Shown: positions 25,400 through 35,454, numbered from the stretch's first letter. The stretch is 64,000 nucleotides of DNA from Gordonia alkaliphila (GCF_023017165.1 NZ_JALKBW010000001.1:1178001-1242000), one strand, 5' to 3'. Program-made: numbers and translations. The notes: generated from the letters alone by a model not told the origin.

Positions 25400-25536
25400 G
25401 GTTCCCACGGTGCTGCCCGGTTCTGAGGCACAGATGAAGCCAACATGAAGAGAACTTCATGTTGTGCGTGCGCGGATGAAGATTTGATCATCTCGGCCTC
25501 ATCGACGATTCATCACCGCCCCGAAACCTGGTGTTC

Positions 25537-27081
25537 ATGCACCAGCAGATCACCGAACCCCGCCGCTCGGCCCGGCCGCTGCCGCCCTGGGTCGTTGCCG
25601 GACCGCCCCACCGGGTCGGCCCGCCCTCGACCGACCTGCCCAAACGCCGGGTGCGGCGGCCGTCCGTCGGATTCCTCGCGGCGGTCAGCGCGGTCGCCGC
25701 GCTGGCGGTGGTCGTGTTGGCGCTGCCGGGCGGGCCGGACGGCCCCGCCCGGATCTCCATCGTGGTGTTCCTCGTCGCGATCGCCCTCTGGCTGGGCAAC
25801 CGGGTAGACGACACGTACGTCGCGCTCGGGGCGGCCCTCGTCCTGGTCGGGTTCGGGGTGGTCGGCAGCGACGTGCTGTTCGGTGCCCTCGGCTCGGAGA
25901 CGATCTGGCTGCTGGTGGCCGCGTTCGTGGTCTCGGCCGGCGTCTCGGCGACCGGTCTCACCGCCCGTTTCGCTGCCGGCCTGATCACCCGCGCCGCCAC
26001 CGTCCGACAGCTCGCGCATCTCGTGACCTTCGCATTGCTGGCCACCGCCTTCGCGGTGCCGTCCACCTCCGGGCGGGCCGCGCTGACCCTGCCGATCTTC
26101 ACCGCGCTCGCCGGTGCCGTCGCCGACCGTCAGCGCGTGGTGAAGGCCTTCGCCATCCTGTTTCCCACCGTCATCCTGCTCACCGCCGTCGCCACGCTCA
26201 TCGGAGCCGGCGCGCACCTGGTGACCAACGAGATCCTCGCGGCGACCACCGGCGAGCACATCGGCTTCGCGCACTGGCTGGTCCTCGGGCTGCCCCTGGC
26301 ACTGGTCTCCGCGCACCTGGCGACGGAGCTGGTGCTGCACCTGTTCACCACCGCCGACGACCGCTCCGCTCGCCTGTCGGTCACCACCGCCGACCTCGCG
26401 GCCCACGTGTCCACCCCGCTGACCGGGCGCCTGCGTCCGTGCGAGATCCGCGCGCTGGTGATCCTGGCGGTGATCATCGCGTGCTGGATCGCCGAACCCT
26501 GGCACGGCCTGCATCCCGCGCTGATCGCGCTGGCCGGAGCGCTCGCGATCACCAGCCCTCAGCTGGGCACCACCACCATGAGTCACGGATTGCGCACCGT
26601 TCCGTGGGGGCTGCTGGTCTTCATGGCGGCCACCGCCACCCTCGGCGCCGCATTGGCCGGGTCCGGAGCCGCCGACTGGCTGGCCGGAGGCGTGTTCGGG
26701 GTCATCGTCGACGCTCCGCCCGCGGTGGTCCTGGTGGCCCTGGTGACGATCAGCGTCGCCGCGCACCTGGGCATCGCCTCGCGCACCGCCCGATCGTCGG
26801 TCCTGATCCCCCTGGTGATCCCGGTGGCGCTGAGCGCCGGGCTGAATCCGGTGGCACTGGCCTTCGCCTCCACCGCCGCCGCAGGCTTCTGCCATTCGCT
26901 CACGTCGTCGGCCAAACCGGTCGCCATGTTCGCCGAGATCGACGGCACCACCGCGTACACGTCCGCCGACCTGCTGCGCCTGAGCCGCGTGCTGGCGCCG
27001 CTGACCGTGCTGCTGGTCGTCGCCTGCGCCCTCTGGCTGTGGCCCCACCTCGGTCTCCCCTGTCGTGATCCCCTGTCCTGA
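25537..27081 (+). CDS. SLC13-family permease (anion/dicarboxylate transporter)
   Basis: A 514-aa polytopic membrane protein with about 12 helices after an N-terminal polar, Pro-rich stretch of ~40 residues. Features of the DASS/SLC13 (ion transporter superfamily) type are visible: two pseudo-repeats, AVPSTSGRAALTLPIF and a later SRTARSSVLIPLVIP, both the Ser/Thr-rich hairpin elements that bind the carboxylate and Na+. The substrate class is C4-dicarboxylates, citrate, sulfate or related anions. Glycerate kinase starts 52 nt downstream on the same strand, so uptake of glycerate or a precursor is a reasonable guess. ATG 25537 was chosen; GTG 25531 is possible. Confidence 0.85.
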   Translation: MHQQITEPRRSARPLPPWVVAGPPHRVGPPSTDLPKRRVRRPSVGFLAAVSAVAALAVVVLALPGGPDGPARISIVVFLVAIALWLGNRVDDTYVALGAALVLVGFGVVGSDVLFGALGSETIWLLVAAFVVSAGVSATGLTARFAAGLITRAATVRQLAHLVTFALLATAFAVPSTSGRAALTLPIFTALAGAVADRQRVVKAFAILFPTVILLTAVATLIGAGAHLVTNEILAATTGEHIGFAHWLVLGLPLALVSAHLATELVLHLFTTADDRSARLSVTTADLAAHVSTPLTGRLRPCEIRALVILAVIIACWIAEPWHGLHPALIALAGALAITSPQLGTTTMSHGLRTVPWGLLVFMAATATLGAALAGSGAADWLAGGVFGVIVDAPPAVVLVALVTISVAAHLGIASRTARSSVLIPLVIPVALSAGLNPVALAFASTAAAGFCHSLTSSAKPVAMFAEIDGTTAYTSADLLRLSRVLAPLTVLLVVACALWLWPHLGLPCRDPLS

Positions 27082-27133
27082 TCCCCGCCCACCCGGCCGT
27101 TCCGTCCCACCCGCTCGCTCGCCGGAGGTCCCC

Positions 27134-28291
27134 ATGTCCATTCGCCGTATCGTCGTCGCACCCAGCGGCTTCAAGGAAAGCCTGTCCGCCCCGCAGACCG
27201 CGTCCGCCATCTCCGCCGGCATCGAGCGGGTGCTGCCGGACACCGCGGTGCAATCGCTGCCTTTGGTCGACGGCGGCGAGGGATCGGCTGCCGCACTGGC
27301 CGAGGCCACCGGCGGTCACCTGGTGCCCGTCCGGGTGACCGGCCCGGTAGGTGAGCCGGTGAACTCCCACTACGCCCTGCTGGGCGGCCCCGGGCCGCGC
27401 ACCGCGATGGTGGAGATGGCCGCGGCGGCCGGCCTGTCCTTGGTTCCGCGGGACCTCCGCGACCCCGGCGCCACCACCAGCTTCGGGGTGGGCGAGCTGA
27501 TCTCCGCGGCACTCGACGCCGGTGTCGACCGCATCCTGGTCGGCTGCGGCGACTCCGGAATCTGCGACGGCGGAGCCGGTGCGCTGCAAGCACTCGGCGC
27601 CCGGATCACCGATGCGATGGGCCGCCCGGTGGGCTTCGGCGGCGCCGCCCTGGCCGACGTCGAAGCCGTCGACCTTTCCGGGCTGGATGGCCGGATCGTC
27701 GGCACCGACATCCGACTGGCCGTGAACCAGCACAACGTGCTCTGCGGTGAGCGCGGGGTGGCCCGGGTCTTCGGTCCGCAGAAGGGAGCGACACCCGCAC
27801 AGGTGGAGTTGCTCTCGTCGGCGATGGAACGGTGGGCCAAGGTGATCGAGCGCGACCTGCACCGGGATCTGCGCGACGCACCCGGGTCCGGCGCCTCCGG
27901 CGGGCTCGGCGCCGGACTCGCGGCCGGGCTGGGCGCTGCACTGCTGCCGCGCTTCGAGGTGATGTTCGAGCACGTCGACATCGCCGGTGCCATCGCCGAC
28001 GCCGACCTGGTGTTCACCGGCGAAGGCTCCATCGACTTCCAGACGCCGCGCGGAAAGATCCCCGCGGAGGTGGCCCGGATCGCCTCCGCGCACCGCGTTC
28101 CGGTGGTCGCCCTGGCCGGCACCATCGGAACCGACGCCCACCTCAACTATGCGACCGGCATCGACGCGATCGCCTCGATCCTGCCCTCCCCGCTGGCGCT
28201 CGACGACGCCCTCGGCCGCGCCGCCGAGTACCTCACCGACGCCGCCGAGCGCACCATGCGGCTGCTCCTCGTCGGCCGAGCACTGGCCTAG
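27134..28291 (+). CDS. Glycerate kinase (GlxK/GarK type)
   Basis: A 385-aa glycerate 2-kinase of the GlxK/GarK family: RRIVVAPSGFKESLSAP at the N-terminus, VDGGEGSAAAL, GVGELISAALDAG, GCGDSGICDGGAGALQALG, and the late GEGSIDFQTPRGK and VVALAGTIG motifs. It phosphorylates D-glycerate to 2-phosphoglycerate with ATP. Start ATG 27134 follows GGAGG (27123-27127). An upstream ATG at 27065 overlaps the permease end and lacks homology. It probably forms an operon with the SLC13 permease. Confidence 0.95.
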   Translation: MSIRRIVVAPSGFKESLSAPQTASAISAGIERVLPDTAVQSLPLVDGGEGSAAALAEATGGHLVPVRVTGPVGEPVNSHYALLGGPGPRTAMVEMAAAAGLSLVPRDLRDPGATTSFGVGELISAALDAGVDRILVGCGDSGICDGGAGALQALGARITDAMGRPVGFGGAALADVEAVDLSGLDGRIVGTDIRLAVNQHNVLCGERGVARVFGPQKGATPAQVELLSSAMERWAKVIERDLHRDLRDAPGSGASGGLGAGLAAGLGAALLPRFEVMFEHVDIAGAIADADLVFTGEGSIDFQTPRGKIPAEVARIASAHRVPVVALAGTIGTDAHLNYATGIDAIASILPSPLALDDALGRAAEYLTDAAERTMRLLLVGRALA

Positions 28292-28434
28292 TTGTAGTGC
28301 CCGGATCGCATTGTCGGCACGTCGTGGTGCTGCTCACCAACTTCGACTCGGGTACGGCCGGATCGGCGGCGAACGCCTAGCCTGGATGGCGGTGGTCCGT
28401 GGGATACGGAACGGCAGCTCGAAAGGCTCAATCG

Positions 28435-29181
28435 ATGGTGGTCGTCGCGCAGATCAGTGATCTGCACTTCAACGGAACCGACGATCATCGCCACCGCGTG
28501 CGCGCGGTCCTGGACTATCTGCACTCCACCGTCGACGGCGGCGCCCAGATCGCCGCGTTACTCGTGACCGGCGACCTCACCGATGAAGGACTGCCCGCCG
28601 AGTACGCCGAGGCGGCCACCGAGCTGCGCTCCCCGATCCCCATCGTGACGCTGCTCGGCAATCACGACGACCGCGCGGCCTTCACCGCCGAGCGCGACGG
28701 CGTGGCCAGTACCGCACCGGTCAATTCCGCACTGCGCCTCGACGGACTCCTGATCCTGGCGCTGGACTCGTCGATCCCCGGCCGGTCGGACGGCTATCTG
28801 TCCGACGAAACGATCGACTGGGCGCGCGCCCAGATCGCGGAGGCCGGCGATGTCGACGTACTGCTGACCTGGCACCACCCGCCGGTCCATCTCGGCATGC
28901 CGTACATGGATTCGATCTGCCTCGATGCCGACGAACGCGTCACGGCCCTGGTTCAGGATCATCCGAACGTGGTCGGCGTGGTCACCGGCCACGCGCACAG
29001 CCCTGCCGCCACCGTCTTCGCGGACCGCCCGCTGATCGTCGCACCCGGGGTGGCCTCGACGCTGAACCTCCCCGTCGAGGGCCCGGACTGGGTCAACGCC
29101 AGCCAGGGCCCCGGCTTTGCACTGCACGTGATCGACGAGCACCGCCTCACCACGCACTTCCGCATGCTCAGCAGCTGGTAA
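28435..29181 (+). CDS. Metallophosphoesterase, CpdA/Rv0805-like
   Basis: A 248-aa calcineurin-like phosphoesterase. The five metal-binding blocks are visible: QISDLHFN (D-x-H), VTGDLTDEG, LLGNHDD, LLTWHHPPVHLG and VTGHAHSPA. Length and motifs match the class III cyclic nucleotide phosphodiesterases such as mycobacterial Rv0805, which hydrolyse cAMP slowly in a dinuclear Fe/Mn centre; other phosphoesters are possible. ATG 28435 lies after GAAAGG. A hairpin repeat begins 23 nt after its stop and may serve as terminator. Confidence 0.92.
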   Translation: MVVVAQISDLHFNGTDDHRHRVRAVLDYLHSTVDGGAQIAALLVTGDLTDEGLPAEYAEAATELRSPIPIVTLLGNHDDRAAFTAERDGVASTAPVNSALRLDGLLILALDSSIPGRSDGYLSDETIDWARAQIAEAGDVDVLLTWHHPPVHLGMPYMDSICLDADERVTALVQDHPNVVGVVTGHAHSPAATVFADRPLIVAPGVASTLNLPVEGPDWVNASQGPGFALHVIDEHRLTTHFRMLSSW

Positions 29182-29204
29182 GGCTCCACCGCACACCACC
29201 GCTT

Positions 29205-29279
29205 GGTAAAACAACGGCGTCCTGGCGCGCACCGATGGCCTATACGCCTCGGCGGCCGCCAGGGCGCCGTTGTTTTACC
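29205..29279. repeat. 75-bp hairpin repeat, copy 1
   Basis: Arms 29205-29227 and 29257-29279 (23 bp, one mismatch) flank a ~29-nt centre. A second copy in the same orientation lies at 32295-32369, and both are followed by GATGC. Arms are nearly identical between copies while the loop differs, as in REP- or MITE-like elements. Confidence 0.8.
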
Positions 29280-30670
29280 GATGCGTCACCTCACTCCCGG
29301 CGAGGCACCGGACCGCCGGAAAAGTGCTCGAAAATTAGTTCGGCCAAAGTGTTGCATGCACACCATATTGGGCGTAACTTGGAGTGTGAAGCAGGAAACC
29401 AGTGGTCAGGCCCGGGAGGTGACCGGCATGGACGACGCATTCGATGCGCTCGCGCTGGTGGCTGACCTGTGTCCGGAGCAGCTTCTCGCCGTTCAAGACG
29501 CCGCCGAGAAGCAACTGCAGGAGGCTGCTCTGGCCCGGCAGAACGAGGACGGCCTGCTCGATCTGCTGGAAGCCCGCGAGCGCACCCTGGCCGCGCGCCA
29601 GATCTTCGACGCCGCTCTCTACGTGGAACTCAGCGACCGCGGCGCCTACCGCAAGGGCGGATTCGTCTCGCCGTTCGCGCTGTACTCGGGCGGTCTGCGC
29701 CTGGGCGAGGGCGAAGCCCATCGCCGCGCCCGGCTTGCGACCGCGCTCGGTCGGTTCACCGCCATGACCGGCGAACGTCTCGAGCCGTCGCTGACCGCTA
29801 CCGAGGCAGCCGTCGCCGACGGTGAGATCGGCCGGGAGAACGTCCTCGTCATCGCCGAGGTGATGGAGAAGGTGCCGGCCGCGGCCACCACCGGCGACCG
29901 CACCAAGGCCGAAGCCATGCTGGCCGAGGCCGCCAAGACCCTCGGGCCCAACGGGGTCGGCGTGGTGGGCAACCGGATTCTGGCGTGGCTCGACCCGGAC
30001 GGCGAACTGTCCGACGACACCGACCGCCGACGGCAGCGCAGCTTCTCGCTGCAGGGCCAGGACCGCCAGCTGATGAGCAAGATCCGCGCCCGCCTGACCC
30101 CGGTGGCCCGCGCACGACTGGAAGTGACCCTCGCCCAGTGGGCGGCGCCGGGGATGAACAACCCCGACGATCCCGAATCCCCGCGGGGCGCGGCCGACCA
30201 GCCCGGCCTGGACCCGGCGGTCCTCGCGGCGGCCGCCGAACGCGACGACCGCTCCCTCACGCAGCGTCAGCACGATGCGCTGCAGGCGCTGATGGAGTGG
30301 GAGCGCGCCCAGACCGGCGTCGCGCCGAACGGCAGCCTGTCCTCCGAACTCGTCATCACGGTCGCCGAGACCGACCTGGCCCGGCAGGCCGGTGTCGCCC
30401 TGACCGCCACCGGTACCCGTCTGCCGGTCGGCGATCTGGTGCAGTTGGCCGGCAGCGTGGTGCCGTGGCTCGAGGTGTTCGCCGGCGCCGGTTCGCAGGT
30501 GCTGTACTTCGGTCGCGGGCGCCGACTCGCCTCCCGTGCCCAGCGCCTGGCCCTGTTCGGCCGCGACCGCGGCTGCACCACCGTCGGCTGCAGCGTCCCG
30601 TTCGCGCGCACCCAGGCCCACCACATGCCGGACTGGACCGACGGCGGCCGGACCGACTGAGCCGCCCCCT

Positions 30671-31549
30671 TCATTCGGTCCGGACGTTCTGTGAGTCGTC
30701 GGTTTCCATTTGATGGGTGCACTGCCGAGCGTACTCGGCTGGGGTTAGGTAGCCGAGCGAGGAGTGCCGGCGGTGGTGGTTGTACTCGTCCTTCCAGTCG
30801 CCGATGATGACCTGTGCGTGCAGCAGCGAGTAGAAGCTGTTGATGTTGAGGCACTCGTCGCGGATCCGGCTGTTGAACGACTCGACGTACCCGTTGCGCC
30901 ACGGCGAGCCCGGAGGGATGTAGGACAGGCCGGTGCGGGTGCCGGCCCAGTCGGCCATCGCCTCGCTGATGAACTCCGGCCCGTTGTCCGACCTGAGCAC
31001 CGCCGGGGCGCCCCGGGCGGCGACGAGGTCCTCGAGGTGGGCGGTGAGTCGGTCGGCGGTAATCGAGCGCTCCACGAGGCCGCCGATGCACTCCCGGGTG
31101 TGTTCGTCGACGATCGAGCAGATCTTGATCAATCGTCCGTGCTCGTCGGCGTCGAACTGGAAGTCCACGGCCCACACCACGTTCGGCGCGTCCGCCGTCG
31201 GCGCGTCGACGGTCGAGGACCCGACGCGCTTGCGTCGACGCCGCTGCGGGACCCGGAGCCCTTCGTCACGCCACAGGCGTTGGATCTTCTTGTGGTTCAC
31301 CACCCACCCCTCGGCGCGGGCGTCGTGATACGCCCGCCGATACCCGTAGCGGGGATGGTCCTTCGCCCAGGCGCGCAGCCACTCCCTGAGCGCCCGATCC
31401 GGGTCCGTGACCGTGTCGCCCTTGAGCGGTCGCCGGTACGCGGAGCGGCTCAGCCCGACCAGACGGCACGCCATCCGTTCGCTCACCCGCAACTTGCGCT
31501 TGAGGTGATCGACGGCGGCGCGGCGCCTGTCCGGGCTTAGAAGTTTCCC
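30671..31549 (-). CDS. IS3-family transposase OrfB (DDE integrase domain, made by -1 frameshift)
   Basis: The catalytic rve domain shows all three acidic residues: VVWAVDFQFD, LRSDNGPEF and WRNGYVESFNSRIRDE. Upstream is the HTH_21-like region HPRYGYRRAYHDARAEG. The frame is open from the slippery site at 31543-31549, so the protein is expected as an OrfA-OrfB fusion; a separate start at TTG 31490-31492 (MRVSERM) is the only internal alternative. It ends 13 nt from the left IS end. Confidence 0.92.
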   Translation of the reverse strand, partial: GKLLSPDRRRAAVDHLKRKLRVSERMACRLVGLSRSAYRRPLKGDTVTDPDRALREWLRAWAKDHPRYGYRRAYHDARAEGWVVNHKKIQRLWRDEGLRVPQRRRRKRVGSSTVDAPTADAPNVVWAVDFQFDADEHGRLIKICSIVDEHTRECIGGLVERSITADRLTAHLEDLVAARGAPAVLRSDNGPEFISEAMADWAGTRTGLSYIPPGSPWRNGYVESFNSRIRDECLNINSFYSLLHAQVIIGDWKDEYNHHRRHSSLGYLTPAEYARQCTHQMETDDSQNVRTE

Positions 31550-31821
31550 TCAGCCAGCTCCTTGAGCGCGGCCTTCTCCAGCTCCGCTTCCGCGAGCAGA
31601 CGCTTCAGGGTCGCGTTCTGCTTCTCCAACTCCTTCAGGCGCTTTGCGTCGTCGGCCTTGAGGCCGCCGTACTGGTTCCGCCACCGGTAGTACGTCTGCT
31701 CGGACACCCCCAGCTCCCGGCACACCGCCGCGACGTCCTGACCATCGGTGAGCATCCTGTCGGCCTGCCCGAGCTTACGGACGACCTGCTCCGGGGTGTG
31801 ACGCTTCCTGCTGTTCGTCAT
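31537..31821 (-). CDS. IS3-family transposase OrfA (helix-turn-helix)
   Basis: A 94-aa protein starting MTNSRKRHTPEQVVRKL. It contains the IS3 OrfA helix-turn-helix (DVAAVCRELGVSEQTYYRW) and a Leu-zipper-like coil (LKELEKQNATLKRLLAEAELEK) used for multimerisation. It terminates at TAA shortly after the heptamer GGGAAAC, where ribosomes can shift to the OrfB frame. Confidence 0.92.
   Translation of the reverse strand: MTNSRKRHTPEQVVRKLGQADRMLTDGQDVAAVCRELGVSEQTYYRWRNQYGGLKADDAKRLKELEKQNATLKRLLAEAELEKAALKELAEGNF
31543..31549 (-). other. Programmed -1 frameshift site G GGA AAC
   Basis: Reading in the OrfA frame (GAG GGA AAC TTC TAA), the heptamer fits the X XXY YYZ rule. Slipping back one base gives GGG AAA CTT and opens the OrfB frame with no intervening stop. 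It lies 4 nt before the OrfA stop codon. Confidence 0.8.
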
Positions 31822-32294
31822 GATCTGACCAGTCTCCCTGCCCGCGACCGCGGGCAACAGGACGACTCTCATAACGACTGGACCTACGAAACGGGGTCAG
31901 CCCACGACATCGACCATCTCGGCGCCGCGTGCGGCAAGCACAATCGGTGGAACGGCAAGAAGCCCGGCCAGTGGGAGTCCACCGTCCTGACCGACGGCCC
32001 CGACGCGGGCCGTATCGGCTGGCGACCCGTCGGACGGCCCGGTCCGTGGCTGGTCAACCCCTTCTTCCACCCGGAGAAGCTCGCCGACCACCACCCGATG
32101 GCCGGACTCAACACCCGCATGGCGGAAGTCTCCGACACCGATCCACCGATCCCGCCCGCGGTGGTCCGCCCGCACCCGGACGAGTCCCACCGATCCGGAG
32201 TCGAACGGCTCCTCGAGCAGTACCTGGCAGCCTGACCGCGCCGTCCCCGACAAGGGGGCCGCCCGCGGTCGGGCTATCAGGCGTCTCCGGGGCC

Positions 32295-32369
32295 GGTAGA
32301 ACAACGGCGTCCTGGCGCGCACCGACGACGTATATGCATTGGCGGCCGCCAGGACGCCGTTGTTTTACC
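32295..32369. repeat. 75-bp hairpin repeat, copy 2
   Basis: Arms 32295-32317 and 32347-32369 pair over 23 bp with one mismatch. Same orientation as the copy at 29205-29279; the two bracket the HNH gene. The single arm mismatches fall at different positions in the two copies. Confidence 0.8.
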
Positions 32370-32401
32370 GATGCACCGTGGCGCACCGGCGCACGACATG
32401 A

Positions 32402-32438
32402 CGAAGGGCCGCACACCGAGACGGTGTGCGGCCCTTCG
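32402..32438. terminator. Terminator hairpin of the pntAB operon
   Basis: A perfect 16-bp GC-rich stem (arms 32402-32417 and 32423-32438) with a 5-nt loop lies 23 nt beyond the pntB stop. Confidence 0.7.
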
Positions 32439-32460
32439 AAACGCTACGAGCAGATGGAGC

Positions 32461-33915
32461 TTAGAGCGCGGCGATGATGTCTTCGACGCGGTCCTTCGCG
32501 TCACCGAACAGCATCTGCGTGTTCTCCCGGAAGAACAGCGGGTTCTGCACACCGGCGTAACCGGCGGCCATCGACCGCTTGAACACGATGACGTCCTTGG
32601 CGTTCCAGACCTCGAGCACCGGCATGCCGGCGATCGGCGAGCTGGGATCCTCGGCGGCGGCCGGGTTCACGGTGTCGTTGGCACCGATCACCAGGACCAC
32701 GTCGGTCTCGGCGAAGTCGTCGTTGATCTCTTCCAGTTCCATCACGATGTCGTACGGCAGCTTCGCCTCGGCGAGCAGCACGTTCATGTGACCGGGCAGA
32801 CGACCGGCCACCGGATGGATACCGAAGCGAACCTCGATGCCCTTCGCACGCAGCTTGGCGGTCAGGTCGGCCACCGGGTACTGCGCCTGGGCCACAGCCA
32901 TGCCGTAACCCGGGGTGATGACCACGGACTTGGCGCCAGCCAGCAGCTCGGCTGCGGCGTCGGCCTGGATCTCGCGGTGCTCGCCGTAATCGGTGTCGTC
33001 GGACGCGGGCGCTTCGATACCGAAGCCGCCGGCGATCACCGAGATGAACGAGCGGTTCATCGCCTTGCACATGATGTAGCTCAGGTACGCACCCGAGGAG
33101 CCCACCAGCGCACCGGTGACGATGAGCAGGTCGTTGCCGAGCAGGAAGCCCGACGCGGCCGCGGCCCAACCGGAGTACGAGTTCAGCATGGAGATCACGA
33201 CCGGCATGTCGCCGCCGCCGATGGAGGCGACCAGGTGCCAGCCGAGGAACAGCGCCAGCGCGGTGATCACACCGAGCAGCACGTAGCCGACGGTGTCGTC
33301 CTTGACGTCCCGCGCGACGTACACGCCGGTCAGCACGACGAAGGCCACCAGCGAGCCGACGTTGATGACGTTCTTGCCCGGCAGCATGAGCGGGGCGGAC
33401 TTCATCTTGGCCGACAGCTTCAGGTTGGCCACGATCGAACCGGTCAGGGTCACCGCACCGATGAAGATGCCGATCGCGACCTCGGCGGCGTGAATGCCGA
33501 CCAGGGCACCGTAGTCGGCGTCACCCGGGCTGGCGTGGACGCCGGTGATGGCGCCGTTCCAGCCGATGAGCACGGCGGCGAAGCCGACGAACGAGTGCAG
33601 CAGCGCGATGAGCTCGGGCATGCCGGTCATCTCGACGACCTTGGCGCGCCAGAAGCCGATCGCCGCGCCGATCACGATGGCACCGATCAGCAGACCGATC
33701 GGGAGCCACTTGTTGAACGAGGCGCCGGCGAACTCGAGGTGATCGAGGTCCTTGACCATCATGGTGATGGTGGCGGCCAGAGCGATGGCCATACCGACCA
33801 TGCCGTAGGTGAGGCCGCTCTTGGCGGACTCGTGCTTGCTCAGTCCGGCCAGCGACAGGATGAAGAGCAACGAGGCGACGATGTACGCCGCGAAAGTCAT
33901 GGTTTCAATAGTCAT
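32461..33915 (-). CDS. pntB: NAD(P) transhydrogenase beta subunit PntB
   Basis: A 484-aa protein with about nine membrane helices (domain II) followed by a cytoplasmic NADP(H)-binding domain [51 protein letters not shown] and the ending [17 protein letters not shown]. It couples proton flow across the membrane to hydride transfer from NADH to NADP+. It starts 6 nt after the alpha-subunit stop and ends before a strong hairpin, so pntA-pntB is a two-gene operon. Confidence 0.97.
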   Translation of the reverse strand: MTIETMTFAAYIVASLLFILSLAGLSKHESAKSGLTYGMVGMAIALAATITMMVKDLDHLEFAGASFNKWLPIGLLIGAIVIGAAIGFWRAKVVEMTGMPELIALLHSFVGFAAVLIGWNGAITGVHASPGDADYGALVGIHAAEVAIGIFIGAVTLTGSIVANLKLSAKMKSAPLMLPGKNVINVGSLVAFVVLTGVYVARDVKDDTVGYVLLGVITALALFLGWHLVASIGGGDMPVVISMLNSYSGWAAAASGFLLGNDLLIVTGALVGSSGAYLSYIMCKAMNRSFISVIAGGFGIEAPASDDTDYGEHREIQADAAAELLAGAKSVVITPGYGMAVAQAQYPVADLTAKLRAKGIEVRFGIHPVAGRLPGHMNVLLAEAKLPYDIVMELEEINDDFAETDVVLVIGANDTVNPAAAEDPSSPIAGMPVLEVWNAKDVIVFKRSMAAGYAGVQNPLFFRENTQMLFGDAKDRVEDIIAAL

Positions 33916-33921
33916 GGCGCG

Positions 33922-35454
33922 TCAGGCCCCCTTGCTGAACATCGCCAACATGCGACGGGTAACCGCGAAGCCACCAAAGACGTTGATGGACGCGACCAGG
34001 ATCGCGATGGTCGACAGCACCAGAACGGTCACATTGGTGGTGGCCAACTGCAGAATCGCACCGACCACCACGACGCCGGAGATGGCGTTCGTCACCGACA
34101 TCAGCGGCGTATGCAGGGCATGCGCCACGTTGCCGATCACGTAGTAGCCGATCACGATCGCCAGCATCAGCACGGTGAAGTGCTGCGGGATGTCACCCGG
34201 GGCGAAGGCGTTGACCAAGAAGAAGGCCACAATGCCGAGCAGCACCAGACCGACCTTCTTGCCCGCCGACATCGGCTCCTTGGGCGGAGCCACCTCGACG
34301 GGTGCCGCCGCGGCGGCCTTGGGTGCGGCCGAGACCTGCACCGGGGGCGGCGGCCACATGCCTTCGCCGTTGCGCGCCACGGTGATTCCGCGCTGCACCA
34401 CGTCGTCCATGTCGAGCGTCAGCTCGCCGTCCTTGCCCGGGGTGAGCAGCTTCAGCAGGTTCACGATGTTGGTGCCGTACAGCTGCGAGGTCTGCGCGGC
34501 CAGGCGGCCGGCCAGATCCGTGTAGCCGAGGATGGTGACGCCGTTGGCGGTCACCACCTTGTCGCCGGTGACGGTGCCGGTGGCGTTTCCGCCGTTGGCC
34601 GCCGCCATGTCGACGATCACCGAGCCGTTGCGCATACCGGCGACGGTGTCCGCGCTCAGCAGCTTGGGTGCCGGGCGGCCGGGGATCAGCGCGGTGGTGA
34701 TGACGATGTCGGCCGCGCGGGCCTCCTCGTCGTACATCGACGCGGTCGCCGCTTCCTGCTCGGCGGTCATCTCCTTGGCGTAGCCGTCCTCAGACTTCTC
34801 CGCTTCGAAGTCGACGTGGACGAACTCGGCGCCCATCGACTCGACCTGCTCGGCCACCTCGGGCCGCACGTCGAAGGCACGGACCACCGCACCCATCGCC
34901 GACGCGGCGCCGATCGCGGCCAGACCGGCCACACCAGCGCCGACCACGAAGACGCGGGCCGGCGGGATCTTGCCCGCAGCGGTGACCTGTCCGGTGAACA
35001 TACGACCGAACTCGTGGGCCGCCTCGACCACGGCGCGGTAGCCCGCGACGTTGGCCATGGAACTCAGCACATCCATCGACTGGGCGCGCGAAATACGCGG
35101 CACCGCGTCCATGGCCAGCGCCGTGATCCCGGCGTCGGTCAGCTTCTGCACCAGTTCCGGATCGCGCGCAGGCGCCATCATCGAAATCAGGACGGCGCCG
35201 CGGCGCATCCGAGCGATCTCGGCGTCGGTCGGTGCATTCACCTTCACGACGACGTCTGCCGCCCACACCTCGTCGACCGAACCGACGCGCGTGCCCGCCT
35301 CGGCGAACGCCGCATCCGGCTGTTCGGCGAGGGTGCCCGCACCGGCTTCGACGATTACGTCGTACCCGAGTTGCTGCAGCTGGGCGACGGTCTTGGCCGT
35401 CGCCGCGACGAGAGTCTCGCCCGCCTTCGTTTCCCGGGGGATACCGATCAGCAT
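33922..35454 (-). CDS. pntA: NAD(P) transhydrogenase alpha subunit PntA (fused PntAA-PntAB)
   Basis: A 510-aa single-chain alpha subunit. Residues ~1-370 form the NAD(H)-binding domain I ([43 protein letters not shown]). An Ala/Pro linker follows and the last ~110 residues hold about four membrane helices (the PntAB part). In some actinobacteria these parts are separate genes; here they are fused as in E. coli. ATG 35454 follows GGGAGAGG. A duplicated 14-mer sits 27-55 nt upstream in the promoter region. Confidence 0.96.
   Translation of the reverse strand: MLIGIPRETKAGETLVAATAKTVAQLQQLGYDVIVEAGAGTLAEQPDAAFAEAGTRVGSVDEVWAADVVVKVNAPTDAEIARMRRGAVLISMMAPARDPELVQKLTDAGITALAMDAVPRISRAQSMDVLSSMANVAGYRAVVEAAHEFGRMFTGQVTAAGKIPPARVFVVGAGVAGLAAIGAASAMGAVVRAFDVRPEVAEQVESMGAEFVHVDFEAEKSEDGYAKEMTAEQEAATASMYDEEARAADIVITTALIPGRPAPKLLSADTVAGMRNGSVIVDMAAANGGNATGTVTGDKVVTANGVTILGYTDLAGRLAAQTSQLYGTNIVNLLKLLTPGKDGELTLDMDDVVQRGITVARNGEGMWPPPPVQVSAAPKAAAAAPVEVAPPKEPMSAGKKVGLVLLGIVAFFLVNAFAPGDIPQHFTVLMLAIVIGYYVIGNVAHALHTPLMSVTNAISGVVVVGAILQLATTNVTVLVLSTIAILVASINVFGGFAVTRRMLAMFSKGA

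Larger units (their letters stand above)
30658..31904 (-). mobile_element. IS3-family insertion sequence (1247 bp)
   Basis: Ends are imperfect inverted repeats: TGAGCCGCCCCC on the left and TGGGCTGACCCC reading in from the right (10 of the first 14 positions match with the next bases). It is flanked by a 4-bp target duplication CGAC (30654-30657 and 31905-31908). It contains overlapping orfA and orfB on the minus strand with a -1 frameshift site. All parts are intact, so it may be active, and the insertion looks recent because the host gene is otherwise undamaged. Confidence 0.88.
29428..32235 (+). pseudogene. DUF222/HNH endonuclease gene (13E12 repeat family), split by an IS3 element
   Basis: The 5' part (29428-30657) encodes a DUF222 domain (DAFDALALVADLCPEQLL, GEAHRRARLATAL, GEIGRENVLVIAEVM) and the first half of an HNH domain (CTTVGCSVPFARTQAHHMPDW). 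It is interrupted at GGRTD. The 3' part (31905-32235) continues IDHLGAACGKHNRWNG, the second half of the HNH motif, and a short tail. Removing 30658-31904 and one CGAC copy restores an unbroken 518-aa frame. Start ATG 29428 follows GGGAGG. This family is related to the REP13E12 repeats of M. tuberculosis. The truncated product lacks the last HNH residues and is presumably inactive. Confidence 0.9.

Noticed and set aside
28373..28434. Leaderless promoter for the metallophosphoesterase (TAGCCT at 28378)
   Set aside because: The box lies more than 50 nt before the start and a GAAAGG ribosome-binding site is present, so it does not belong to the leaderless series.
31897..31908. Alternative IS right end at 31899 or a 3-bp GAC duplication
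   Set aside because: With the end at 31904 both the inverted repeat (TGGGCTGACCCC) and a 4-bp CGAC duplication fit, and the host frame is restored exactly.
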